Below are positions 24,013 to 34,900 of a DNA stretch of 64,000 nucleotides, piece by piece (position 1 is the first letter of the stretch; each line of letters begins with the position of its first letter). The translations under genes and the position numbers were made by a program. The stretch is taken from NCBI RefSeq assembly GCF_000182925.2, contig NC_026501.1:3823917-3887916 (forward strand), written 5' to 3'. The notes under the pieces were generated by a model. The model saw only the letters and a program-made list of their open reading frames with translations, had not been told where the DNA came from and ran no database searches. This DNA is from Neurospora crassa OR74A. Its lineage: Eukaryota; Ascomycota; Sordariomycetes; Sordariales; Sordariaceae.

Positions 24013-24040
24013 ATGGTTGATGGTTGATGGTTGATGAAAG
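24013..24040. repeat. 7-bp tandem repeat (GGTTGAT)n
   Basis: GTTGATG repeats about four times at the 3' side of the Helitron-1 helicase gene, followed by a GA-rich tract at 24050-24062. Helitron-2 has a decayed single-orientation equivalent near 49480-49500. It has no known role. Confidence 0.7.
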
Positions 24041-24163
24041 TGATAAAAAAGAGAGAGAGAGGGAAATTAAAGTTGCAAAGATTTGTTTATTATTATATCT
24101 ATCTACTATAGGGATAACTGCTTATTTATATCGTTCTTGCTAATCTACCCTACTCTTGCCAAT

Positions 24164-26462
24164 CTATCCTCCTCTCAATTGCGGCGGTCTATTACTAGTA
24201 TTAGTGCTCTTGCGGGGTCGTCTACGGGGCCTTCCTCTTGAGCTAGTTTTTGATCCAGCTCTATTGCCGGGCGGTCTACTACGAGGTCTTGATCTAGATC
24301 TACTGCGGGGTCTACCGTGTGCTCCACGGGGCGGCCGGCCGTTATTGGCATTGTTATTATTATTATTATTACTAATATTACCCGGTCCCGGAGGTAGCTG
24401 GAGCCTTCGATTTGTAGTTGGAGGACTGCCTGGGTTACGAATATGGTGTGGCGGTAATGGATGACCGGGACGCAACTGTTGGAGCGTACGTTTGGCTATA
24501 TCTGTGGCTCTGTGTGTGTGAGTCTTGGTGTTTCTCACACGTAAAGTATCAATTTTGAAGCTCTCGTTAAATATGATGCTATTGATAGTGCGCGTACGGG
24601 AGATAGTTGTATATGAGAGCCTAGTTGTAAAGTTCTTCTTTGAAATATTGTAGACGATTTTATTTAATATTTAACTTTGCGCTTTGTGTATAGTAATAGT
24701 ATATATAATGATTAAAGGGAATTGGATTCTCTTATAAGTGTGAGTTCTTTTTAAAAATTCTTGAGTAGAGCGAAAGATTAGAATAACGTACTCTAAGTTT
24801 TCGATATTAGGGTAGTTTAGGTCCTTAAAGTAATTGGATCCTCGGTAGTAGTCGAAATATATTATAATAATAAAGGGTGAATCGCTGGCTTTAGGGGGTA
24901 TATTATGCATTTGATTACTATCCTATGTAATATTAATAACCGTATTAATTGAACTATTGATAAGGCCGGCTTTAGTCTATAGATTTTCGGTAAGTATGAT
25001 TCTACTACTTTTAATGTAAGTGAGTTTGTTGTGTAGATTGCTAGTATCGGTATACTTAACGTCTTTAGTATTATTGGGTTTATTAGTGGCTTTGATAATA
25101 AAAGTTGGGCTTTTAAACTGTTCTAAATGCTTTAAGTTATATTTATTGACTATAGTATTAGTAGGGCAGATTTGTAGAGTATTATTAAATTTGGCTTAGT
25201 TGGGTACGGATAATTTGAATTTAATATAGTTAGCTAATATATGTTAATTTTGGATAGTAGGGTTGTTGTTGCGTAGTCCTTCTAGAGCTTTGTAAAAGTT
25301 TTCTTACTTAGGGCCTTATTAACGAAGAATTTGCTTTAATTCGATGTTCTAATTGAAATTAAAGTAATAGGCTCGGTTACTACGTTGAACTAAGTCTAAC
25401 TTGCCTTTTAAGCGCTTCTTCTTTTGTTCCTCGGTTTCGTTGGGAAGCTGGTTTGGATTGTTATTTTCGCTAAGGGTTTTAAAAGGAGTATTGGGGTTGT
25501 TAACGAATTTGAGGGGTTCTTGGTAGAATAGGGCCTTTTATTTCATGGGTATTAATTGGAAGAAATCTTTAAGAAGAAGTATGTTGGTACTACTGAACTT
25601 CTTCCCTTGATTTTCAACGAAGGCTTGGCGAAGATGGGCGTTAATATAATATATAGTTCTTATATTTAGTATAGACTTTTTATTAATAATAAAATATTTA
25701 TAAGGTTTTAATTTGTTTTGGATGTTGGTGAGATTGGTACTTTATAGATTAGTTAATCCTCTAATATTAGAAGGAAGTTGTAAAAGAGAATGAAGGGTAT
25801 GGCTATTGATATTGTTGGCGGTAATACTAGTGGGGGTAATACAAATAATAGGGGTTGGAAGGTTGTGTATAGAAGCTATTTCGGTAAGTTTGTAAGATAG
25901 TAGTTGGATAAGATGAGATTTTCTAGTGTTACTTCGGTTGTTAATTTGAAGAAGTAGTTGTTTAGGGTTATTATTATTGAGAATAGCCTGGTAATGGTTG
26001 ATGAATTGATTGAATATTATATGTTGTTCGGTATTGAGAGTATTGTAAGTTCGTTGAGTAATAGGCTTTGGATTAGGAAGGTTGAAGGTGTTGCGACGAG
26101 ATTTCTAATAATCTGTAGTTAAAGGAAGGAATTCTTGGAACTTGATATAGTTGTTATATTAGTTATAGTTGAAATCGATGTTACGGCGGCTAAGGACCTT
26201 ATTGTTGAAATTGTCGTTGTTGGGATTAATGTGGCGGTTGGGGTTATCTCTGGCAATCTCTTCCTAACTAGGCTTATTAGGCTCTTCTTCTTAATTAGGT
26301 GGTTCAAATTCTTCTTTAAGCTTAATATCCAGTAATTTATTGTAATAATTATTAGGGTAATCTAGTTCGTTAATATATTGTTTATAGCAAGTTAAATAAG
26401 CATCTTCTAATAATTTATAGTAAATACTATTAATAATATAAATATTAGCCGGATACTGATAA
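24164..26462 (-). pseudogene. Helitron-1 RepHel, helicase half and C-terminal tail
   Basis: Minus-strand PIF1-like helicase of the Helitron RepHel protein, cut at 26462 by copia-1. Motifs in order: a decayed Walker A INNRSNTRKSHLI near 25950-25910 (relatives have GGxGTGKS), ITANNINSHTLHSLLQLP near 25850-25790, Walker B IINKKSILNI near 25700 (relatives have DE), LLLKDFFQL near 25570, TIHKAQS at 24690-24671, and TTISRTRTINSIIFNESF near 24610. The tail 24538-24164 is an open, GC-rich Pro/Arg/Ser/Asn stretch containing GRPRSRSRSRPRSRP, with stop TAG at 24166-24164. The helicase would unwind DNA during rolling-circle transposition. The Walker A changes should abolish ATP binding. Confidence 0.82.
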
Positions 26463-26650
26463 TGTTGGTGGGTCCCGGGCATTCACTAGGCTGAGCCATT
26501 CACTGGACTGGGCACAGCCCAGTCCCCACTCTGTGCCCTGCCCAGACCGCACCATATCTAGCCTTCCAGACTCTGCTAGTCTCCCTCTCTCTCTATAGAA
26601 CATACTCAATTAACCATATTTAATTGCTTAATTTTGTTAGTGATCTTACA
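26463..26650 (+). repeat. Copia-1 5' LTR
   Basis: 188 bp, starting TGTTGGTGGGTCCCGGGC and ending TTACA. An ACTGGGC-ACA-GCCCAGT hairpin lies at about 26503-26522 and a CT-rich tract at about 26580-26597. The LTR would carry the promoter and the polyadenylation signals. Confidence 0.93.
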
Positions 26651-26662
26651 GGTTATGAGCCC
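26651..26662 (+). promoter_or_regulatory. Copia-1 primer binding site
   Basis: GGTTATGAGCCC directly after the 5' LTR is complementary to the anticodon-arm sequence of eukaryotic initiator tRNA-Met (GGGCTCATAACC). This suggests priming by a half tRNA, as known for Drosophila copia. Copia-2 has the RIP-changed version at 57397. Confidence 0.75.
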
Positions 26663-26939
26663 TCTCTAACCTTCCTTGTGATTGTATTTGACGAGCGTAT
26701 CCTTAAAGCGTATCGTCGGTTTTAATTGCTAACTTTAATAAGGCGCTGCAGTACCGGGTTAAAAGAAGCAACTGCGACCTTCGTCGACTTGACGACTCGC
26801 CCGCTCGCCTATAAGCTAGCCTCGCTACATAAAGATTCTCGCTAATACTTGTTGTTCAATAACCCCTCCCTCGAATTAGTTATCGATTTATCTATTGAAC
26901 TAATTATCGGTTTATTCATTATCGAATCAAGCGATTTAT

Positions 26940-28040
26940 TCAAATTAATTAACGGTTAGTCTAGCGACTACTAACTTCCTTCTTCTTAATATATCGAACC
27001 CTCCTATGCCTATAACGATTATTAGTTCGTTGCTGGTTCCCCTCCTCGGCGACTATAATATCGCCGATTGGCAACAAGGACTCATAGCCGAGCTCGATTG
27101 CTTCTAGCTCGCTAACTATATCTTCGAAATAGTCCCGGAGCCTAATAAAGCGATTGAGCCCGAGAAGTACAATACTTAGTAGACTAAACGTGCCAATACC
27201 GATAAAATTTTACTCTTTACCCTTAAGAATACCAACGTTACTACTACCTTAAATATTAACGGTTGGGATAGAACCGGTAGAGACCCCAAGGTTATATATA
27301 ATCTTATTCAATTATACATCGCTTATATTACTAACGAGGCTCGCAATAAAGTTCTCGCCAAATACCTAACTATTAAGTATACTAATTTTGATACTATAGC
27401 TTCTTTCCTTATTCGTTATACCTTGCTACGCAAGCGTATCAAGGACGCGAAGTTTAAGATCGACGACGACTTCGAGGTTACTTTTCTTTATAATACTGTA
27501 AAGACCGCTTACCCTATCGATACTAGATACTGGGTAGCTGCCTTAGAAGCTAAAGAGCTGGATATCGGTTCTTTCTTATTTAAATTTAGTAATATTAGTA
27601 ACGTTAAGTCCTATACTAGTATTAATATTAATATCTAGAGGTCGGTTAATAATAATAATAATAATGCTAATAAGAATAATAATAACGGCAATAGTGGCTC
27701 GACAGACAAGAAGAAGGATGATAGTAAGAGAATCGATTGTACTAGCTGCGATAAGAAGATCTATACTACTTAGAAGCACATCTCTTATAGTTATTACGTT
27801 AGTAAGAAGGCGGATGTTTGCTGGGTCTATTACCCTGAGAAGGTACTTGATACCTGGAAGCTTAAGAAGGATGTGTTGGCTAAGAAAGCAGCCGCTACCA
27901 GCGCTGGCACTAGTGCTCTCGCTAATAACGCTTCTACTAATCTTACTACTCCTACTACTACTATTAACTCTACTTTATTGTATAGAGGTGGAATATTTAT
28001 AGGTATATTGGGTATAGGTGGTAGTATAGATTTTTGCTAG
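26940..28040 (+). pseudogene. Copia-1 gag
   Basis: One frame (codon starts divisible by 3) reads as a copia-type gag with few stops. GDYNIADWQQGLIAELDC is near 27048-27100, GWDRTGRDPKVIYNLIQLYI is near 27262-27321, and the segment 27423-27638 is open. A zinc-binding region CTSCDKK...SYSYYVSKKADVC near 27740-27820 has Cys and His changes to Tyr. It ends in DFC at the stop TAG 28038-28040. Gag forms the cytoplasmic particle. It is the best-preserved coding stretch in the window. The start ATG is not identifiable. Pol is in the -1 frame relative to gag. Confidence 0.75.
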
Positions 28041-31000
28041 AGCCCCTAGCTAACGCTATTGAACGTATTGATTATAATTAGGGTAGTTAATTAATCGATT
28101 ATTCTTACTAATTTCAACTCCAATATACCTATAGTAATTTAACTAAAGACTAATAGGTTTTAAGGCAATATCGACAACCAAATTGTATTCGAGATCTGGT
28201 TATTTACAATTCTAGTTGTGCGAATAATATCTTTAATTACCTTAAGTAGTTTATAGATATATAATTATTACTATATTTAGCCGTTTATACGGTTAGTAAT
28301 AGAACTTCGACTTACGCTTACTATATTGGTACCGTTAAATTAACTATAGCTACTTTGAATAATATAATTATTAAGGTTAGAATTAAGGACTATATCTATA
28401 GTTCCTCTACCCTAGCAAATCTATTAACTATAAGAAGTCTTCTTAATAATAGTATAGTCTAGGATATAAAGTCCAACTAAATATTAGCGTACGGTAAAGT
28501 TACGATACAATGTAAATGGATTAACGACCTTCCCGTCCTTTTAGTATATACTTAGTTAAACTTCCCCTAAAACGTTCGCTATACTATAATAGCTTTAATT
28601 AATTATTCAACAATGTACCGTCGCCTTATACACGCAAGTAGAGACTAGGTCCTTAAAGTTTACGAAGCGGCCGGTATTAAATTAAGTAATACTTAAGACT
28701 ACTTTTGTAAGGTATGCGTTAAAGTTAAAGCTTATAATATAATCCCTAAAATTGCTAATGAAGTTACAATTTAACTATTAGTATATATTTACATCGATGT
28801 CGTTTCCTATACTTTACTTAACTATAAAGGATATTAGTATATAATCCACTTTATTAATTAGGTTACCGGCTTCTACTAGGTAAGGTTTATAGTTAATAAG
28901 GGTAATACTTTTATTTAAATTAAAGAGTTTAAGAAATGGGCTGAGCTTTAAAGCGGTGGGTTTAAAATTAAGGTATTTGGTCTTGATAGCGGTCTAGAGT
29001 TTAGCTTTAGTATTAAGGAATTTTAATATAGTAAAATCGTCAATTGGGTATATATAGAAGGTATTGAGCTTCTAAAATTAATACCCTATACCCTATAAAT
29101 ATAAAGTAAGATCGAGAGAGCTAGTGCTATTATTATGCAACGCGCTAGAGCTTTAATAATAGATTTTAATATCCTAGAGTATTTATAGCCCTTTATTATT
29201 AATTATATTATTAGAATATTCAACCTCCTACCTTCAAAGGCTTATAGTAGACGGAGCCTATAGGAGTTGCTCATTGAGGCGGCCAATTTCCTAGACGAAA
29301 TTAAAAAGCTATATTTTAAGTACTTGAGGTTTTACTTCTATATAGCTTATTACTTTATTAAGCTAGAAAAGCGACTATAAGGCGATAAATTTCGCGCTAG
29401 AGTATAGAAGGGTTATTTTATTAGTTTTAATAATATTTACGGTCGTATTGTATTTATTTAGAATCCCTATATTAGTGAGATCGTTAGAGCCAACGCAGTA
29501 ACCTTCTTTGAAGAAGACCCGGTTAATTATAAAAATCTAATTTATAGTAGTAATAGTAACATTATGAAATATTACATTATATTTTTAGACTAGATAGTTA
29601 ATAAAATTAATAAGGTAGCAAACAGTAGCTACTAGATCTAGGTTAAAGTGGATAGTACGGTTCTATAGCTATATTTATAGAAAGTAGTAGAATTAACCTA
29701 ATAAGCAATCGAATTATTAAAGTAGGAAACTAAAATATAGGAGATAACGATTATATTACTACTCTCACCAGAAGTTATACTAGCACCCTTAGCTACAACG
29801 GCTACCGTAACTACTCCAATCAACCCGACTGCCCCAATTAATTCAACTACTCCAATTAATTTACCTACTCTAATAACTATAATAACTCCCCCGAATACTC
29901 TAATTAATATAGCGCTGCCGGTTTTACTATCACCAATACCGACTCTATTACTAATAACGACCCCGGCTTTAAAGACCTTACTAGTACGCTCGTCGCTAAT
30001 ACGCTCATCGCTAAATCCGCTACAACGTTAACCATTAAACTCGCCGGTTAAAGAGACTATCGAATATAACAACGACCTTCTTAATCTTAAGGATCTTAAT
30101 GAAGAAGATCCTATACCTTATAGCTGATACGACCAATACGATTCTAATAAACTAACTGTATATATTACTCTAGGCACCCCGCTGCCTAATAGTCTTTAAT
30201 AATTAGCTTCAACAGTTCGATTACTGCCGATAGGTATACCGAACCCCGCCTATATACAACAATATACTCCGTTACTAGTATTACGAATTAGTAAACTACA
30301 GTTTCAATTAAAGAACTAAGAGCAATAAACTTCGAATTCGTAATAGGCCATCCCGAATTCGAACCTTCAGAACCCGAATTCGGGCCCTTAAACTTTGAAT
30401 TCGGACCTTCCGAACCTAAATTTAGGCCCTACAAATTAATAATTTGTATAAGCCCAATTAGGATAAGGAAGCTAGCCCTTTAAATTTGGTATATAAATAC
30501 TAAATATAGAGGTAAATAAAGGTAGACCTCGTTACTCTACAGCGAAGCTAGTAGACTTTAAATATAATGTTCAACGGGTAAAAGATAGTAATAGTAATAT
30601 TATTCAAAATTCGGTAGATTTACCTAATAATTTTTATAGTATAATAGAGGGTCATTTGGTAAAACGTACAATACCCGTATACTACCTTACTACTATTAAA
30701 ATTAATTACAATATAGTAGTTATAGCCGCTAGTAAAATTTAACGTTTTATCCCTAAGAATTATCGAATAGCACGTAAGTAGAATAATTTTGAATTATATT
30801 AATTACTAATAATAAAGAAGCAAATTAAAATACTCGAAGATAGGGGAGTTTATACCTTGGTCCCCAGATTTCTAGATATGGAGGTTCTGCTTGGAAAATA
30901 GGTATATAACGAGAAGTACGATATCGATACTAAAGATTAGAAAGCTAGAACTAAATAGGTAGTTTATAGTAATTTTAAATAAAGTAATTAGGCGGTATAA

Positions 31001-32344
31001 GAGATATATATAATAGTAGTACACTCGGTTAATATTAGATTATTTTTAACGATTATAGCTATAAACGATTATGAGTACTATTAATTCAATTTCGATATTA
31101 CTTTTTTAAATGCCTCTATCCCCAACAATACCCAATATTACATTAAATAGCCAATAGTACTTAAAAAGGCTATACCCGGTTATAATAAAGAAAATATAGT
31201 ATATTAGCTTACTAAGGTACTCTACGGTCTCAAATATTCTCTACTTTATTAATTTGATACTTTGGTACTAGTATTTAAAGAAGCTGGATTTATCCCAATA
31301 TTTATAAATTTTTACTTACTTACTAATAAAGTACTAGGAGCGCTACTGGTACTATATATTAATAACCCTCTCGTTACTACGCCAATAATTACTATAATTA
31401 ATTAAATTAAAAATTAGCTCGCTAATTATTTTAAATTCTGAGAGTTAGGACAAGTACGTATATTCTTAGGCTATAATATTGTAAGGGACCGCTAGACTCG
31501 TATAGTTTTTATATCCCAATAGCGATATACTAAATCGGTTATTACTAAGTTTAATAACGGTAAGCTCTACGGCGTTAAAACACTATGGCCACTGGACTAT
31601 AAGATCTATAGGGGTAACGATGTATTATTAGAGGAAGCCAAATTTTACTCTAAGAAGATTGGCTCCCTAAATTGGATTTCGATAAGCACCCGGCCAGATA
31701 TTGCGTTTACCGTTAATAAATTATCAAAAGGTATTAAAAAGCCTATTAACCGCTACCTTGTTATTATAAAATATTTATAGCGATATTTATTTGAGTACCC
31801 CAATTTAAGTATTAAGCTAGGCGGTATACTCTTACTATTAATAGCCCTATCCTTCTACGCGTATATAAACGCCTCCTTTACCAACGATATTCCTTTAAGG
31901 AAGAATATAGCTAGTTATATTATATTCTTTACTTATAGCCCCGTCCTTTGGAAGTTTAAACGGTAGGATCTTATTACAACTAGCACGATAGAAGTAGAGT
32001 TTACTAATCTAGTTCCAACGGCTAAGGCTCTCGATTGGGTTAGTAGTATATTTAATAATTCAAATGTGAATCTGGGTCTCTATAAGATTAATAAGATTCT
32101 TTATACGGATAGCAGCAACGCTAAAGACCGGATTCTCAACCCTAACGTCCCAACTAGGAATCGATATATCGATATACGGTATAAATAATTAATTTAAGAA
32201 GTGGACAGGAAGGTATTTACAATCGAACACTTGCCGGGTAACGAGATACTAGCCGATAGTCTAATAAAGCCATTGAAGGTAGATAAGTACACTAGATTTA
32301 TTAAGTTGATAGGTATAGTCTAGAAGAAGGTTCCCTAGGCTTAA
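28031..32344 (+). pseudogene. Copia-1 pol: protease, integrase, RT, RNase H
   Basis: The frame with codon starts 2 mod 3 carries, in order: a protease YNSSCANNIF near 28205 (family DSG-A), integrase over about 28600-29600, and a Pro/Thr-rich linker with short repeats at 29760-30440. RT starts near 30740, with catalytic YINN at 31355-31366 (family YxDD). RNase H has YTDSSNAKDR near 32100, and a conserved C-terminus reads YIDIRYKQLIQE...EHLPGNEILADSLIKPL. The stop TAA is at 32342. The protein would cut itself, copy the RNA and integrate the cDNA. The loss of both RT Asp residues by transition, plus many TAG/TAA codons, makes it dead. Confidence 0.9.
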
Positions 32345-32435
32345 AAATATCGTCAACACCATGAAAGATATCACAATATAAATAGTATACTAGAGGTTTA
32401 GACTCTCTCTGGCAGTCTTCCAGTCTATGGGGGTG

Positions 32436-32623
32436 TGTTGGTGGGTCCCGGGCATTTACTGGGTTGAGCCATTTACTAGACTGGGCACAGCCCAGTCCCT
32501 ACTCTGTGCCCTGCCCAGACCGCACCATATCTAGCCTTCCAGACTCTGCCAGTCTCCCTCTCTCTCCATAGAACACACTCAATCAACCACATTCAACTGC
32601 TTGATTTCGTTGGTGATCTCACA
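32436..32623 (+). repeat. Copia-1 3' LTR
   Basis: 188 bp, the same length as the 5' LTR, from TGTTGGTGGG to CTCACA, followed by GATAA. It has the same internal hairpin and CT tract. Compared with the 5' LTR it is more C-rich in its last 60 bp but more T/A-changed in its first 80, so RIP struck the two LTRs unevenly. Confidence 0.93.
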
Positions 32624-32628
32624 GATAA

Positions 32629-34900
32629 GGATAATATAATATAAATTTAACCTAAATGAAATTTCGCTAGTTGTTTTTATGTTTGTAAATAAGGAAGTAG
32701 TTAACTACCTTCTATCTCGTACGATCTATTAGAGGCTTGGGACGTAAGTTAATATAATCGAACTTAGTAATAAATTTAAAGAAGGATATTTGGGTATAGC
32801 GTTCTTTTCGATTTATATACTTTTGGTAAATTAATTAGGCTTGCCGAACTTCGTTAGCCGTTTTAATATAAATATTACTTTTACCCTTATTATTATTACT
32901 ATTAACTCCGGCTATTATTACTCTTCCTCCTTCGGGATTATAAACAATAATACCTTAGTTATTTCGAGGGCGGTAGTCTATTATAACTACTATACAGCTA
33001 CTTTCGTAAAGAGGAAGGTTACAAAGAAGGTAGTAGACTTTTTAAATTGATTAATCCCTTTTAGTAATAAATTTATTTATAAACTTTATAGTAAATTATT
33101 TAATTAGATTTTTAACTGTAATTTGAGGGATAATTTCTATTGCAATCTCATTGTAAGACTTAGTGCATTTCTTAGCCTTAGAAACGTACTTAGTTATATA
33201 ATTTAAAATAGTATTTATATTAATATATAATTAAATATTAGTATTAACTATCCAACCTAGAGTAATAAGGGGGTTATACTAAATAAAAATATTATTATTT
33301 CTTTAGCCATCGAATAATTAGAAGTTAGGGTTAATGTGAGTAGTAAATAGAGGGTGCTTATAAAGTTTCTTAGTGAAATAAAATTAGTATACTTTTTACT
33401 TAGGGACAGGGAGTTCGAAATCCGGGATTTACCGGTCTCCGGGAAGGGTTTGGACTTGCCGGTATATTCGGAGGTAATAAGTATTATTATAAATATATTA
33501 TTATATACAATTAATTCTAGTTGTAAGCTTCTCGAAAGTAGGCTTAACGGTATTTATCCTTTTATTTAAGGTATTGCTATGTTTATTATAATATTCTGGA
33601 AGTTAATTAATAGGTATAGGTTGATTCTGGGCATTACGTTGACTACTAATTGTAGTACCCGGAGGCGGGCCTTCTAAATTTTTACCCTCGCTAAATTGAA
33701 CCTTAACTAGCTACTTAATACCTTCGAGTATTAGATTCTATACAATAATATACAAACCCTATAGTTTAACAATCTCTCTTCGGATATCTAAATTTCTTAA
33801 GTCCGGGGTATTAATATTATTAACCTAATATACTCTATAAGTATAGCTAGTACCTCGAGTTTAGAACTCCAGCCGCTACGAGAAGTTATTAAATTTAAAT
33901 GTAAGTATTAATATATACTCTTCAAAAAATTTAAAACGACGAATGAAATAATATATGGCGATATAAGGGTTATTGAGGATATTGGTTTTAGATATATAAT
34001 AACGATTATTATTATTAGAAACTAACTATTATTTATACTTAAGTATATATTTTACTAGATTTTCCTAATATAAATTAGCAGTATTGAAGGTTAAAAATAT
34101 AGCCGGTATACCCAAGAAGTTGATATATGCGGTTAATTTACGGGAACGCTAAATCTAGTAGGATCTTATATTGCGAATAGTATTAATAAATTATATAATT
34201 GAATTAAAAAGACTCTATACTTCTTTAGATTAAGCCTCAAAATATTCTTCGAATTATTGCTAGTCAATAAAAACTTTAGGGTTGAATCTAGTATTTCGTA
34301 CGTAAAAGGCGCTTTTACTATACACCTAACTACGTATTAATAAATTAAAGGCAATATATCGCAATCTCTTGTGCCGAGCAAATTAACTATTATACTATTA
34401 TATTATATATTGGATATATATATTATATTCAACTTTCCTTATACGAGGATTGAAATATTCAATTTAGCTACGGGGGTAAAGACTAGGAAATGCCTAAAAT
34501 AGTAATACCTAATTACGCCGGAATTTATTAATCGGTTAATTACGTAGAGGGCCTTATTGAATGTAGTAGCGTTTAGGCAGGGGAGTTAGAGCTGGAGGCG
34601 GAGTGGGACTTAGATGTTCTTACTATTGGCCTATAGGTTCTTTTTATTAACTTATAAATTCTTCCTATTGGCCTATAGGTTATCCTTTAGGCCCTATAGG
34701 TTGTAGTATTTAACTTAGAGGTAGTAATTATTAATTATCCGGTGTATCTTGAAATTAGATTAGTAGAAAGTTAGGATTTAGTATTTAATCCCTACGAAAT
34801 TATATTTTGAATTGATCGATATCCCTAAAAATACGACCTCATATATTAGGGGCTATTCCAATTTCCATTTCGTCGGCTTCCCTTAGAATTTCTTTAAGCC
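32629..34900 (-). pseudogene. Helitron-1 RepHel, Rep (HUH nuclease) half
   Basis: Minus-strand continuation of RepHel on the far side of copia-1. Readable blocks are IPAIFLTFNTANLY near 34120-34078 and NPYIAIYYFIRRFKFFEEY near 33990-33935. The HUH site is TSYTYRVY, with the two His codons now TAT at 33843-33845 and 33837-33839. TLGWIVNTNIQLYININTIL comes near 33285-33226, and YITKYVSKAKK near 33220-33190 contains the two Tyr of the Rep active site. Rep nicks and joins single strands in rolling-circle transposition. Loss of the metal-binding His pair by C-to-T change would inactivate it. The N-terminus above 34500 is uncertain. Confidence 0.82.

Larger units (their letters stand above)
26463..32623 (+). 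mobile_element. Copia-1, full-length Ty1/copia LTR retrotransposon
   Basis: Two 188-bp LTRs bound a 6161-bp element. The 5-bp target duplication GATAA is present on both sides (26458-26462 and 32624-32628). It sits in the Helitron-1 RepHel gene between the Rep and helicase parts, so it is younger than Helitron-1. A primer site follows the 5' LTR and a purine tract (ATGGGGGTG) precedes the 3' LTR. gag and pol follow in order. The LTRs differ only by transitions (about 17 by manual alignment), as RIP predicts, so LTR divergence must not be used as a clock here. Confidence 0.93.

Noticed and set aside
24156-24464. Leu/Gly-rich plus-strand open frame
   Set aside because: It is the antisense of the Arg/Pro-rich RepHel tail of Helitron-1. 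GC-rich low-complexity DNA gives open frames on both strands.
27664-28002. 112-residue Leu/Arg-rich open frame
   Set aside because: It overlaps copia-1 gag in another frame. The gag frame carries the zinc-binding region.
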